Below, piece after piece: positions 28,759 through 37,814 of a stretch of DNA of 64,000 nt. The stretch comes from Agrobacterium tumefaciens (lineage in GTDB: Bacteria; Pseudomonadota; Alphaproteobacteria; Rhizobiales; Rhizobiaceae), in NCBI RefSeq assembly GCF_005221385.1, contig NZ_CP039904.1, positions 2,019,501-2,083,500 on the forward strand, written 5' to 3'. The translations under genes were made by a program, and so were the position numbers. The notes beneath the pieces were generated by a model. The model worked only from the letters and a program-made list of their open reading frames with translations. It was not told the origin of the DNA and ran no database searches. Every line of letters begins with the position of its first letter. The stretch's first letter is position 1.

Positions 28759-29147
28759 TGCCGGAATTCCCGCCCGAACACTCTCTGAAATTCGCTTCAC
28801 ATTCCGAACTTGTCGATTCACCCGAGACGGACAATTGTCACAGCGGGATGACATGACGTTACGGATTACTCTGTGGCATCGCGCGTGCTTCGTCTGTGCG
28901 ATAGGTCAAACAGCTCCAAGTTTGGTGACGAGCGCTAAGCGATTTCCCACATACTGCCGGTCAGCGTGGCTTGGCCTTCGAGGCTTTTTGCGCTAATCAG
29001 ACAGGATGATAAAAACCTCGAGTATCACCTGCATTTAGCTCCCGCCGCAGCGCGAGGAGCATCGAGCGAGAAGCCGACCGGCTTCACGCTTGGCGTCGGC
29101 TTGCCAGAAGGCAGGCGAATGCGAACACATGCAGTGAGGCTACCTCA
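28759..29147. promoter_or_regulatory. Divergent intergenic region before catB
   Basis: 389 bases between the divergent DUF2946-like gene and catB. It must hold promoters for both, but I could not place -35/-10 boxes with confidence and see no gene, repeat or RNA. A GAGG lies nine bases before the catB ATG. Confidence 0.4.
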
Positions 29148-29777
29148 ATGGAAAATTATTTCGAAAGCCCCTTCCGGGGCATCACGCTCGACAGGCAGGT
29201 AAAGAACCCGAACCTCGTCGTCGGTAAATACAGCTATTATTCCGGATATTATCACGGCCACAGCTTTGAAGATTGCGCCCGTTATCTGCTGCCGGATGAG
29301 GGTGCGGACAGGCTGGTGATCGGAAGCTTCTGCTCAATCGGCTCAGGCGCTGCCTTCATCATGGCGGGCAATCAGGGCCATCGGAACGAGTGGATCAGCA
29401 CTTTCCCGTTCTTCTTCATGCCGGAGGTGCCGGAATTCGAGAAAGCCGAGAATGGCTATCTGCCGGCGGGCGACACCGTCATCGGCAACGATGTCTGGAT
29501 AGGCTCGGAAGCGATCATCATGCCCGGCATCAAGATCGGCGATGGCGCCGTCATCGGAACCCGGGCGCTGGTGACGAAGAACGTCGAACCCTACGCCATC
29601 GTCGGCGGCAACCCCGCCAGAACCATTCGCAAGCGGTTTGATGACGATGACATTGCCCGCCTGCTGGAGATGAAATGGTGGGAGTGGCCGGCAGAAAGGC
29701 TCAAGGCCGCAATGCCGCTCATGACCAGCAGCAATGTCGCGGAGCTGTATCGGTTCTGGCAGTCTGACATTCTGTAG
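29148..29777 (+). CDS. catB: Chloramphenicol acetyltransferase CatB (xenobiotic acetyltransferase)
   Basis: A 209-residue left-handed parallel beta-helix (hexapeptide) acetyltransferase. The start [15 protein letters not shown] and the [13 protein letters not shown] stretch match my memory of the chromosomal CatB of Agrobacterium tumefaciens. The active-site histidine lies in the [10 protein letters not shown] loop, and hexapeptide turns such as [18 protein letters not shown] follow. It transfers acetyl from acetyl-CoA to chloramphenicol; in Agrobacterium it is an intrinsic gene. It acts as a cytoplasmic trimer. It stands alone and is followed by a stable hairpin. Confidence 0.93.
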   Translation: MENYFESPFRGITLDRQVKNPNLVVGKYSYYSGYYHGHSFEDCARYLLPDEGADRLVIGSFCSIGSGAAFIMAGNQGHRNEWISTFPFFFMPEVPEFEKAENGYLPAGDTVIGNDVWIGSEAIIMPGIKIGDGAVIGTRALVTKNVEPYAIVGGNPARTIRKRFDDDDIARLLEMKWWEWPAERLKAAMPLMTSSNVAELYRFWQSDIL

Positions 29778-29787
29778 ATATAAAGCT

Positions 29788-29816
29788 GCCGGCTCGTCTC
29801 CTTGAGGCGGGCCGGC
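29788..29816 (+). terminator. Hairpin downstream of catB
   Basis: A 13-bp stem (some G-U pairs) with a CTT loop begins 10 bases after the catB stop. It is GC-rich and well placed for transcription termination, though the T tract is missing. Confidence 0.5.
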
Positions 29817-29831
29817 GATCGCTCCTGATCC

Positions 29832-30322
29832 AGGAGCTGTTTCCGGATATGTGAAGGCCAGACGCCCACCCTGTCACTGCAATTCCAGGCCCTCCTGAAG
29901 AATGGATTTTCGAGCCGCCTCGCCAGCTTCGGCCTTGCCGTCTCGATATAGTCACCAGCCTGACGCGCATAAAGGGAGCGGGATGAAGCCCTTGTGGATT
30001 TCCGTCGAAAGTAAGCTCAGCATCTCCTGCAGTCTGTAGCGCGCAAAGGTTCCATTTGCCGGCGCAAGGCCCGCCTCGGGCCTCCGGTCTGCAAGATATT
30101 GAACGGTGACGGGACCTTCCCGCTGCAGGTTGCCGTCTTCAAGCTCCAGCGCCGGAATATAGCCATGCGGGTTGATGTTGTAGAAGTTCTTCCCTTGATC
30201 CGTTGTGCGATCATTCTGATCGACCTTGATGAATTCGACGTCGAGACCCAGCTCGTTTGCGCAGGCACAACAGCGACCAACTTCACGTTTTGAAATAAAC
30301 GGTCACCGAAAATGAGTTTCCA
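29832..30322 (-). pseudogene. Glutathione S-transferase, frameshifted and truncated remnant
   Basis: Translating the minus strand in successive frames gives a recognisable GST N-terminal domain. It begins KLIFGDR...NVKLVAV with TGG in place of the start ATG at 30322-30320. After a shift it continues VEFIKVDQNDRTT, NINPHGYIPALELEDGNL, REGPVTVQYLADR, then shifts again to RQAGDYIETARPKL. The thioredoxin-like core (HGYIPALELEDG, corresponding to the cis-proline and glutathione-binding loop) is still clear. At least two frameshifts, loss of the start and loss of the C-terminal helical domain show it is dead. The exact 3' limit is uncertain. Confidence 0.75.
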
Positions 30323-30402
30323 TCCCGTGCCTGTGCGGTCATGTGTTTGTGAAGTTCGTATGAGCCATTGTTCTACGACACACGAATCAAAGAGCTGACA
30401 GC

Positions 30403-31749
30403 ATGGAAAATCCGTTTGCACTGAATCATCTTTCCGAAAACACGGTCTTCCATAAAGGCGATGTTTTCGTCCTTTTCGGCGAACTGTTCGGCCGCGGATA
30501 TGCCACCGGCCTGCTCGATGAAGCCAGACGGGCTGGAATGGAGATTGTCGGGATCACGGTCGGGCGGCGCGACGAGAACAATGTGCTGCGGCCGCTCAAC
30601 GCCGAGGAACTGGCTTCGGCGGAGGCCCAGCTGGGCGGCAGGATCATCAACATCCCTCTCATGGCGGGTTTCGATCTGGATGCGCCCGAAGGCGGCCCAA
30701 CGCCCACAGATCTCCTGGCAAATATGACGCTTGAGAGCTGGGAACACGACAAGCTCGACTGGGACTATGTCGGACAATGCCGCGACATCGCCACTGCGCG
30801 TTTTAAGGAAGCGCTTTCAAAAGTCATGGCCGTTCTCGATGGCATGATCGCCTCTGGCCGCAATGTTTTCTTCGCCCACACAATGGCCGGAGGCATCCCG
30901 AAGGCGAAGGTGTTCCTGGTCGTCGCCAATCGAATCTACAAGGGAACCGGAACCCGCCACATGTCGTCGCAGACCCTGCTCGACAGTGATCTGGGAAAAC
31001 TCATCCTGCAGAATTTTGACGACGTCTCTGCAAATACCTTCCGCCATCTCATTGATTTCAGCGCGGCGATCCGCGAACGTGTGGAGGCTTCGGGCGGACA
31101 AGTGCGATACACGGCCTACGGTTACCACGGATCAGCCGTCCTCATTGACGGAAGCTATCGTTGGCAGACCTACACCAATTACACGCAGGGTTATGCCAAG
31201 ATGCGGCTCGAAGGCATTGCAGAGGAGGCCTGGGCGACAGGCATCAAGACAACTGTCTATAATTGTCCCGAAATCCGCACCAATTCGTCCGATGTGTTCA
31301 CTGGTATCGAGCTGCCCCTGATACCGCTGCTGCTTGCGTTGAAGAAAGAAAACGGTGGCCAATGGGCAGACGAACAGTGGCAGGCCTGCGAGCAGTTGCT
31401 GGCCGATGGCTTAACCATGGAAGACGTTTTCGGCAAGATCGCCGCCATGCAGGCCAGCGAGGTCATGCGTCCGTTTTATGATTTTTCGGCCTGGCCCATG
31501 GCAAACAGCCAGGCACAGGCTGATTTGACCATCGGCACGTCCAATGAGATCACCCAGATGCATCGCGACAGAAAGGTGATGATCAGCGACCTCCTGAGCG
31601 GCCTCGTTGTGAAGGCAACCGGGCAGCTGATTTTCGGCGAATCGTCCGAACCCTCCGGTCCTGTCCTGTGGCTCAACCACGATATCGTGGCTCGCCGACT
31701 GAACGCTTCCCACGTGCATTCGAAGTCTGTCGCGCCGCTTGTCGCGTAG
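30403..31749 (+). CDS. Rossmann-like enzyme, possibly enoyl-ACP reductase FabMG-like family
   Basis: A 448-residue soluble protein. The N-terminal VFVLFGELFGRGYATGLLDEARRAG resembles a glycine-rich nucleotide-binding strand-loop-helix, and VGRRDENN follows. I recall related alphaproteobacterial proteins being labelled enoyl-ACP reductase FabMG family, but I cannot confirm this from motifs; no clear YxxxK pair is assigned. There is no membrane segment or signal peptide. It is a single-gene unit, with a degraded GST gene upstream on the other strand and a strong hairpin just after its stop. Confidence 0.5.
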   Translation: MENPFALNHLSENTVFHKGDVFVLFGELFGRGYATGLLDEARRAGMEIVGITVGRRDENNVLRPLNAEELASAEAQLGGRIINIPLMAGFDLDAPEGGPTPTDLLANMTLESWEHDKLDWDYVGQCRDIATARFKEALSKVMAVLDGMIASGRNVFFAHTMAGGIPKAKVFLVVANRIYKGTGTRHMSSQTLLDSDLGKLILQNFDDVSANTFRHLIDFSAAIRERVEASGGQVRYTAYGYHGSAVLIDGSYRWQTYTNYTQGYAKMRLEGIAEEAWATGIKTTVYNCPEIRTNSSDVFTGIELPLIPLLLALKKENGGQWADEQWQACEQLLADGLTMEDVFGKIAAMQASEVMRPFYDFSAWPMANSQAQADLTIGTSNEITQMHRDRKVMISDLLSGLVVKATGQLIFGESSEPSGPVLWLNHDIVARRLNASHVHSKSVAPLVA

Positions 31750-31754
31750 GGAAT

Positions 31755-31790
31755 GGAAGCCTCACACCTTGAGGTGATGTGGAGGCTTCC
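31755..31790 (+). terminator. Hairpin after the Rossmann-like gene
   Basis: GGAAGCCTC and GAGGCTTCC make a perfect 9-bp outer stem, and CACCT-TG-AGGTG forms an inner stem. It starts six bases after the stop at 31749, as expected for a transcription terminator. Confidence 0.55.
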
Positions 31791-31839
31791 AGGCATCGCT
31801 TGGAAACTCGGTGTTTTGGCCATGGAGCGTTGAATTTTT

Positions 31840-31970
31840 AGAGCGGCGATGACGGCAAGGCTGAATCGGCCGAATCTGCTGTCGATCTAAAAACGCCTGA
31901 CGCCAGGATTGGCGAACAGACCTTGGAGAATGACTTTTTGTCGGGTGCGCTCGGCAAGGCGGGAGTGCCA
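31840..31970 (+). mobile_element. Relic of an IS3-family orfA
   Basis: The translated segment GDDGKAESAESAVDLKTPDA and then IGEQTLENDFLSGALGKAG parallels, residue for residue with a few changes, the C-terminal part of the intact IS3 OrfA found at 50361-50672 in this window (GDEAKAEPAGPTVDVKTLHA, LTLENDFLSGALGKAG). Only this end of orfA is left; there is no orfB and no inverted repeat. It is an old insertion-sequence scar at the left side of the type VI island. Confidence 0.7.
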
Positions 31971-32046
31971 TCGGCAACATCAGCCTCCTGGTGTCCGCTT
32001 CATGTCAAATCCGGAGGTATGCTGCCGTTCAGGTGTATTCGGCGAA

Positions 32047-32730
32047 ATGAGGAGCATCGGGTCGTTGAACAATGTAACATCAGCAGAGTGGCAGGAATTT
32101 GTAACCCGAAGGTCGAAAGAGCTCCCCGACCCGGCCGTGGCTAAGGCTCTATCGAGGTTTCAGCTGGTTCCTGGCGGCCCGCAGACGGAAACCGCAGATG
32201 CATATATTCATCGCGGTGATCTGGAGATTGACGGGGATTTCGTCCCGTCTTCATGGATCACTGTGATCGACGGAAACCTGCGTGTCAGCGGCAAGGTTTC
32301 AACACGCATCGAAGGCGGCGATGGACATGTTACCCTCGTCGTTTTCGGCGATCTGAACTGCGGCAGCATCGATAATGACTGGGCCAGCATTATCTTCGTC
32401 ACCGGAGACGCTGTCGTCAGGGAGTGGGTTTTCGCGTCAAGGGAAGACTCGTCAATGGTAATAGGTGGCGATTTCAGGACACCGATTTTTATCGGTGCCG
32501 ATATTTGGGTATCTGTCGGTGGTTCCGTCGAGATGGAATACGGTTACGGGTACGCAGTCGCTCTCGCGTGGTTTGCTGATGCCTATGGCGCAGCCCAGAT
32601 ACAGCCGACTTATGGTTGGCGCGAGTTGGCCATGAAGCTCGGCCTGGGACAAGGGCGCATTCGCGAGGAGCTTGTGGAATTGCTGGAGGAGCGTTTGCGA
32701 ACGACAGGAAGCCTGTTGCGCCCAGTATGA
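32047..32730 (+). CDS. Unknown protein with beta-rich repeat core
   Basis: About 227 residues from the ATG at 32047 (alternative ATG at 32002; neither has a good ribosome binding site). The central part has regular short beta-strand units, for example GDLEIDGDFVPSSW, ITVIDGNLRVSGKVST, GDGHVTLVVFGDLNCGSI and GDAVVREWVFASRED, suggestive of a small beta-helix. I do not recognise the family. It lies between an IS3 relic and vgrG, so it may belong to the type VI island as an orphan immunity or accessory protein, which is only inference. Confidence 0.55.
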   Translation: MRSIGSLNNVTSAEWQEFVTRRSKELPDPAVAKALSRFQLVPGGPQTETADAYIHRGDLEIDGDFVPSSWITVIDGNLRVSGKVSTRIEGGDGHVTLVVFGDLNCGSIDNDWASIIFVTGDAVVREWVFASREDSSMVIGGDFRTPIFIGADIWVSVGGSVEMEYGYGYAVALAWFADAYGAAQIQPTYGWRELAMKLGLGQGRIREELVELLEERLRTTGSLLRPV

Positions 32731-33231
32731 ACGACGGGGGACACTCTGTCCTTCGTATAGTTTTTGACCCGAACCCCCAGTCACTTCGGACGTGCCGCTT
32801 CGACTGTTCTTGCGCGGAAGCACGGCTTGCCCTTCGTCAGCGGCGGGCGGAATGGCAAGCAGGATGGCGTCGCGACAGGCACGCGCCTGACGATAGACGG
32901 CGTCACTCGAACCGTAGATACTGTCCCTGAACAGCCTGACAATCCGGTGGCCGCGCCTCGTTAAACTCACGCACCAGCCCGCACCGTGGTGAGTCCCGGC
33001 GGCGTCTTCCCGTCTAAGGCCATAGTGATCGGCATCATGCTTCATTGGTCTCGGCGTCGTTCCGGTCGTCACGCTCTGCTCGCGCTATCAGATGTCATAG
33101 ATGGTATTTTGGCATTTTCTGGTTGCATAATTTATGATGAGTCCTTGGTGTCGCCACAATGTTTGATTGCATTCTGTCGAGAATTTGACAGCTGATTGAT
33201 TTTCCATCGATCTGAACACCCCGGGGGTTCA
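32731..33231. other. Gap upstream of vgrG without a supported gene
   Basis: About 500 bases. Two overlapping plus-strand frames (from the ATG at 32727 and through 32764-32964) have plausible codon use in parts, with the latter containing LARKHGLPFVSGGRNGKQDG, but neither has a convincing start or family. They may be pieces of a frameshifted gene. The last 230 bases before vgrG become AT-rich, likely promoter sequence. Confidence 0.35.
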
Positions 33232-35496
33232 ATGACCGACCAGCCTGCATCTTCGGACTTTCTCCAGGCGAGCCGCGTTCTCAAGGTCAAGTCCCCGCTG
33301 GGCGAAGACCAGCTTCTTCCGGAACGACTTGCGGTTGACGAGGGCGTATCACGGCTCTTCGAAATCCACCTGACCCTGCGGGCCAAGAAGGAAGCGGTCA
33401 AGCCCGAGGAGCTGATTGGCCGGCTTGTCGATGTGTCGGTCGAGATCAGCCAGGGCGATGGCGACGGTGGCGGTGTTCGCCGGCCGTTCAATGGTCTGGT
33501 GACGGAATTGCACGAAGGTCCGCCGATCACCCGCGGCATGCGCTCCTATGCGCTGACGCTGCGGCCGCAGATGTGGCTTCTGTCACGCCGCTCGGATTGC
33601 CGCATCTGGATGGACAAGACGGCGGTCGAGATCGTCGAGACGCTGTTTTCCGAACACGGCATTCCCGCCCCCGATACATCGGGCATCATCTCGCCGCCGC
33701 CGGCGCAGCATTACAGTGTGCAGTTTAACGAGACCGATCTGGACTATCTCACCCGGCGTTTCGAAGAGGACGGGCTGTTCTACTGGTTTGCCCATGAGGA
33801 CGGTTCCCACAAGCTGCATGTGGCCGATAGCGCCAGCGGCTGGCTTGGGCCGTCGCCGGCCGCCCAGGGTGAGGGGACGGTGCGTCTGGCGCAGGGGTCG
33901 TCGGATCGCAACCACATTAGCGACTGGGCGCGGCGTTTTTCCTATGTGTCGGGCCAGCGCGCGGGTGCGGACTGGAATTTCGAGACACCGGGCATGGTGC
34001 CTGGCACCATGACGCCCTCACTGGTGCAGATGCCGGATGCGACGAAACGCGAGCTTTATGAATATCCGGCCCGCATCAAGACGGTTGAAGAGGCCGAGCG
34101 GGCGCAGAAACTCAGAACCCAATCCATCGAGGCCGATCATGACCGGGTATTCGGGTCTTCGACCACGCGCATCCTGGAAGCCGGCCGCCGCTTTACGCCT
34201 TACGAGGTTGCGCATCCGGAACATGCCTATGAAGAACATGTGATCATCAGGGCAAGCCACAGTATTGTGGATCTCTCCTATGAGACAAACAGCAACGAGC
34301 CGGAATATCGCAATCACTTCGAGGCGATCCCGGCACGCGTGCCGCTGACGCCGCACCGTGCGACGAAGCGGCCGCGCATCGAGGGTACGCAGGTGGCGAT
34401 CGTCGCCGGTCCTGAAGGCGAGGAAATCCATCCGGATCAATATGGCCGCATCAAGCTGTGGTTCCCGTGGGACCGCAAGGCGAAGAAGGATGGAACCGAT
34501 ACGTGCTGGGTGCGCGTCAGCCAGGCATGGGGCGGCGGGACGTGGGGCGCGCAGGTCATCCCGCGCATCGGCATGGAAGTGATGGTCGCCTTTGTCGATG
34601 GCGATCCGGACAAGCCGCTGGTCATCGGCGTGGTCAACAATCCTGCCAATTCCGTTCCTTACGACCTGCCCGCCAACAAGACGCGCATGGTACTGCGTTC
34701 CAACAGCCACAAGGGTGATGGCTTCAACGAAATCACCTTCGAGGACGAGGCCGGCAAGGAGAACCAGTTCTTCCACGCCCAGAAGGACCAGACGACGCGG
34801 GTTCTGAATGACCGGACCAAGCGTATTGACCGGCACGAGGTTGCCTCGGTCGGCGGCAACCGCGCGGTGGAGGTTTCCGGCAACCAGAAACACGAGATCG
34901 GCGGCTCGGTGAACACCGTCGTTGGCGGCACGGGGCCGATGGCGATGATGGCCATGGCGGGCGTGCAGGCGCTCTCCGGACAGACGGCGGGGTTGCTCAG
35001 TCAGGCAGCACAGATCGCCGGTGGAGGTGGCCCGGGTGTCGCTGCCTTTGCTACGACACTTGCCTCATCGGCGCTTGGCTTTCTCGGTGCTGGCGGCATG
35101 TCGTCGCGGGATGGTGTGGTCTCCGGCCCAAGTCCGCGGGCGGATGCGGGCACGGCGCTTGCAGGATCGGGCACGGGTGTCGGGTCTGATGCCTCCGGTC
35201 TCTTTCCGCTGCCGGGCATCATGAACACGATAATCGGTTCGTTTCAGTCCACATCCGTTGGCATCGCAAAAACCGAGCAGGTTGGGGTCAGCAAGGTCAC
35301 GAATGTCGGCCAGACATCCATGGAGAATGTCGGCAAGGCAAAGAAACTTACTGTCGGAGAGGAGTATGTCATCGAAGTCGGTAAGTCATCTATGACGATG
35401 AAGAAGGACGGCACTATCATCATCAAGGGCGTGACGTTTCATTTCGAGGCTGAAGGTTCGTTCCAGCAGATCGGCAAAGTCATAGACCTCAACTGA
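33232..35496 (+). CDS. vgrG: Type VI secretion spike protein VgrG (TssI)
   Basis: 755 residues. The gp27-like base covers about 1-390 (VQFNETDLDYLTRRFEEDGLFYWF is the classic VgrG stretch), then the gp5 OB-fold (about 390-480, HPDQYGRIKLWFPWDR, SQAWGGGTWGAQVIPRIGMEVMV) and a beta-helical needle with repeated short strands. Between about 560 and 660 there is an Ala/Gly/Ser-rich insert. The end (TMKKDGTIIIKGVTFHF) is typical. The ATG at 33232 follows GGGGG. It sits at the tip of the T6SS tube and carries the effector set encoded just downstream. Structural T6SS genes are not in the window. Confidence 0.94.
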   Translation: MTDQPASSDFLQASRVLKVKSPLGEDQLLPERLAVDEGVSRLFEIHLTLRAKKEAVKPEELIGRLVDVSVEISQGDGDGGGVRRPFNGLVTELHEGPPITRGMRSYALTLRPQMWLLSRRSDCRIWMDKTAVEIVETLFSEHGIPAPDTSGIISPPPAQHYSVQFNETDLDYLTRRFEEDGLFYWFAHEDGSHKLHVADSASGWLGPSPAAQGEGTVRLAQGSSDRNHISDWARRFSYVSGQRAGADWNFETPGMVPGTMTPSLVQMPDATKRELYEYPARIKTVEEAERAQKLRTQSIEADHDRVFGSSTTRILEAGRRFTPYEVAHPEHAYEEHVIIRASHSIVDLSYETNSNEPEYRNHFEAIPARVPLTPHRATKRPRIEGTQVAIVAGPEGEEIHPDQYGRIKLWFPWDRKAKKDGTDTCWVRVSQAWGGGTWGAQVIPRIGMEVMVAFVDGDPDKPLVIGVVNNPANSVPYDLPANKTRMVLRSNSHKGDGFNEITFEDEAGKENQFFHAQKDQTTRVLNDRTKRIDRHEVASVGGNRAVEVSGNQKHEIGGSVNTVVGGTGPMAMMAMAGVQALSGQTAGLLSQAAQIAGGGGPGVAAFATTLASSALGFLGAGGMSSRDGVVSGPSPRADAGTALAGSGTGVGSDASGLFPLPGIMNTIIGSFQSTSVGIAKTEQVGVSKVTNVGQTSMENVGKAKKLTVGEEYVIEVGKSSMTMKKDGTIIIKGVTFHFEAEGSFQQIGKVIDLN

Positions 35497-35512
35497 TTAG
35501 GCTCCTGGAAAA

Positions 35513-36721
35513 ATGGTCAAGATCACCAACTTCACGCCTTTTGCGAACCTCCGATTCTCAAACCGCAATGCTGCGGGCAAGGAATTCGGTGTGTTCATGG
35601 CAAAGACTGCCCTGGATATTGGCATGGATGGCGAATGCCGGTTTTCGAGCGAGCAGGAGCCGTTTGTTTTCACTGACACGTACCATGGCGATCTCAATCT
35701 CTCTTCGGTGCGCTACCCGTCCGATTTCGTACCCTATAAACCGCATAGTGAGGTCATCGTTGATGCGACGGCCTACGCTCCGGGCGGAAAGCCAGCAACA
35801 GAATGGCCTGTTTCCATCAAGGTATCCGACGATCTGGGCATTTTTGTCCATCATGAATTGCGGGTCACAGGGCCGAGGAAGTGGACCCCGACGTGGCTGA
35901 GGGAGTTGAGCGACGGGCAGAAGCGGGACTGGCGGAAGTTTAAACCGCTTTTCCGAGGCTGGGCATTGTCTTCCCCGGGTCCAATCAGGAGCCTGCCGAT
36001 CCGGTACGAGCACGCCTTCGGAGGTACTATCGACAAGGGTTTTGACGATGACGGCAATCCTGTGCTGGAGGCCTTTCAGCACAATCCGATTGGGTGCGGC
36101 TTGATTGACCCGGAGTTCACCGACCACACAAAGCCGGTCCATGCGCCACAAATTTTAAGTAGAGACACAGTGTTGTCGGACGCCCATGGGCAGTACGCTG
36201 TTGAAGGTCTAGGCCCGGTTCCGCCTGCATGGCTGCCGCGCCGTCCTTTGGGTGGAACCTATGACGAGCACTGGATCGAGCACATCTGGCCCAACTGGGC
36301 GGCAGATTACGATTACCGTTTCCACAATTCGGCGCCTGTCAGCAGTCAGGGTGCCCGTTATCTGGAAGGTGCGGTTCGCATAGAATTGCAGAACCTTTTT
36401 CCTGACCGTCCTGATTTCACTATTCGCCTGCCCGACGAACAGCTGGTCGCGATCTCTCGGCGCAATGACGAAAGCGTTGTGGCGCTCAAGATGGTTCTTG
36501 ATACTGTTTATCTTGAGATCAGTGAGCAGGACCAGAACGACCCGCGGATTTATTGTATCTGGCGCACACCCTACGATATGACGGCGACTGAAGATCTCGC
36601 TCTTTTGCGCTGTGGCCCTCAAGATATGCGGCGGATCAATCCGGTTCGGGTGAACCCCGATGAGGTTGCCTGCGATCCTGTGCTTCTTGATCCCGACCGG
36701 GATGAAGAGGAGGCCGCCTGA
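35513..36721 (+). CDS. DUF2169 type VI effector adaptor/chaperone
   Basis: A 402-residue DUF2169 protein. The N-terminal NFTPFANLRFSNRNAAGKEF and the later RYEHAFGGTIDKG and NPIGCGL segments are family hallmarks. DUF2169 proteins act as adaptors that load PAAR-linked effectors onto VgrG; in Agrobacterium a DUF2169 gene accompanies a vgrG and its DNase effector. It starts 16 bases after vgrG, and its stop overlaps the next ATG (TGATG). Confidence 0.88.
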   Translation: MVKITNFTPFANLRFSNRNAAGKEFGVFMAKTALDIGMDGECRFSSEQEPFVFTDTYHGDLNLSSVRYPSDFVPYKPHSEVIVDATAYAPGGKPATEWPVSIKVSDDLGIFVHHELRVTGPRKWTPTWLRELSDGQKRDWRKFKPLFRGWALSSPGPIRSLPIRYEHAFGGTIDKGFDDDGNPVLEAFQHNPIGCGLIDPEFTDHTKPVHAPQILSRDTVLSDAHGQYAVEGLGPVPPAWLPRRPLGGTYDEHWIEHIWPNWAADYDYRFHNSAPVSSQGARYLEGAVRIELQNLFPDRPDFTIRLPDEQLVAISRRNDESVVALKMVLDTVYLEISEQDQNDPRIYCIWRTPYDMTATEDLALLRCGPQDMRRINPVRVNPDEVACDPVLLDPDRDEEEAA

Positions 36722-37308
36722 TGGCAATTCCGATTTCTGCACGTCGCGACGGCGCGAACATCATGCATTGCACCGGTCCGGATGTCTGCAAGACGCCGAT
36801 GGGTTCCTCGATGGTACCGGTTCCCTACATGTCCATGGTGGCACTGGGGTCTTCCGTGCGCACGTCACGGACGGTCCGTAATAACGGTAACCAGGATTTT
36901 CAGCTGAATTCCCGGGCGCTGGTCGTGACGGGTCATGAGCCGGGCGTCGGAAAGGGCGTTAAGATCAGCGGCTACAAGTCTCATGCGCTGGCCAAGAAGG
37001 GTTCAAAAACGGTCTTTTCCGAAGGCTGGGCAGTTGTACGCGATTCCGATCCGGCCTGGATCAACAGGCCGGGACCGGGAGGCATCGAACCCCATCGTAC
37101 CATCGGCGAAGAAAAGGTGCCAATCCTCCTGGCTGGCAGCGGCGGAACGCCGGGCAACAACCGAGCTCAGAACCGGCAAGTGAGGGCGCTGGGGAAGCAG
37201 TACGGATTGACTGACGACCAGCTGGAACAACTTCATGAGATTATTACCAAGCAGAACTATGGATTTCAAGAAATCAAAAAGATTATCATCGACGAGTTCG
37301 GCAAATGA
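36721..37308 (+). CDS. PAAR-like DUF4150 spike-tip protein
   Basis: 195 residues. The first 110 are a DUF4150/PAAR-like domain (MHCTGPDVCKTPMGSSMVPVP, NSRALVVTGHEPGVGKGVKI), which forms the sharp cone on VgrG. The last 60 residues are an HNH-like or linker region, VRALGKQYGLTDDQLEQLHE, common as a tail in effector-linked proteins. Unlike many Rhs effectors, the tip domain is a separate gene here rather than fused. It overlaps DUF2169 by one base and the next gene by four. Confidence 0.85.
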   Translation: MAIPISARRDGANIMHCTGPDVCKTPMGSSMVPVPYMSMVALGSSVRTSRTVRNNGNQDFQLNSRALVVTGHEPGVGKGVKISGYKSHALAKKGSKTVFSEGWAVVRDSDPAWINRPGPGGIEPHRTIGEEKVPILLAGSGGTPGNNRAQNRQVRALGKQYGLTDDQLEQLHEIITKQNYGFQEIKKIIIDEFGK

Positions 37309-37814
37309 GTTTCCAGGACGACATTCAATCTCTAGTCGGGCTTCCGATCTCTGCCTCAAAATACATTATTGGCAGCATATTTCATCTGCTTTTCGCATCC
37401 GCCGACGGTGAGGTGAAACTGATCTGCAACGGATGTCAGTGGGCGTTGATCGATGAGAGCGGCGCGATCGTGCTGCAGGACGAGGCTGCCCTCTCAAGTG
37501 GAGTGATCGGAAGCCATTTCACAGGTAAGCGACTGAGGGCCGCCGAAGTCTCGCCCGATGCGTTAACGCTACGCTTCGATGACATGGTCTTCCACGCCTT
37601 TATGACCGAGGAATACCATCTCGACATCCACGAGGGCGCCGCGCTTGGCTCGCCCGAATGGCGGCAGCTACCAGAGGCGGCGCGCGATAGTTTCGTGATT
37701 GTCTCGCGCCTGCGGGAGACGGTGGGCTGGGAGTTTTCCGCCTATTCAAATCTGGCGGGTATCTCTTGGGGCGCGGCCTACCTGGCGGTGCAGGAGGCCT
37801 CACATGGCGGGTGA
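37305..37814 (+). CDS. Small unknown protein between PAAR-like and Rhs genes (possible Rhs chaperone)
   Basis: 169 residues, no signal peptide, acidic. I do not recognise the family. It overlaps the PAAR-like gene by four bases (ATGA) and overlaps the start of the Rhs gene by 11 bases, so all three are tightly coupled. Genes in this position in other T6SS loci are often effector chaperones for the N-terminus of the Rhs protein; that is the best guess. Its beta-strand/helix mix (LICNGCQWALIDESGAIVLQD, LTLRFDDMVFHAFM) is compatible with a small adaptor fold. Confidence 0.65.
   Translation: MSFQDDIQSLVGLPISASKYIIGSIFHLLFASADGEVKLICNGCQWALIDESGAIVLQDEAALSSGVIGSHFTGKRLRAAEVSPDALTLRFDDMVFHAFMTEEYHLDIHEGAALGSPEWRQLPEAARDSFVIVSRLRETVGWEFSAYSNLAGISWGAAYLAVQEASHGG

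Noticed and set aside
28006..28788. 260-codon plus-strand frame downstream of nosX
   Set aside because: Runs antisense through the DUF2946-like gene with its signal peptide; composition is Arg/Gly-rich and not protein-like.
32452..33072. 206-codon minus-strand frame upstream of vgrG
   Set aside because: Overlaps the end of the beta-rich plus-strand gene; mixed composition, no ribosome binding site and no family.
36721..37308. Reading the C-terminal tail of the DUF4150 protein as a nuclease effector
   Set aside because: The tail is short and helical with no clear catalytic set; the Rhs protein next to it is the better effector.
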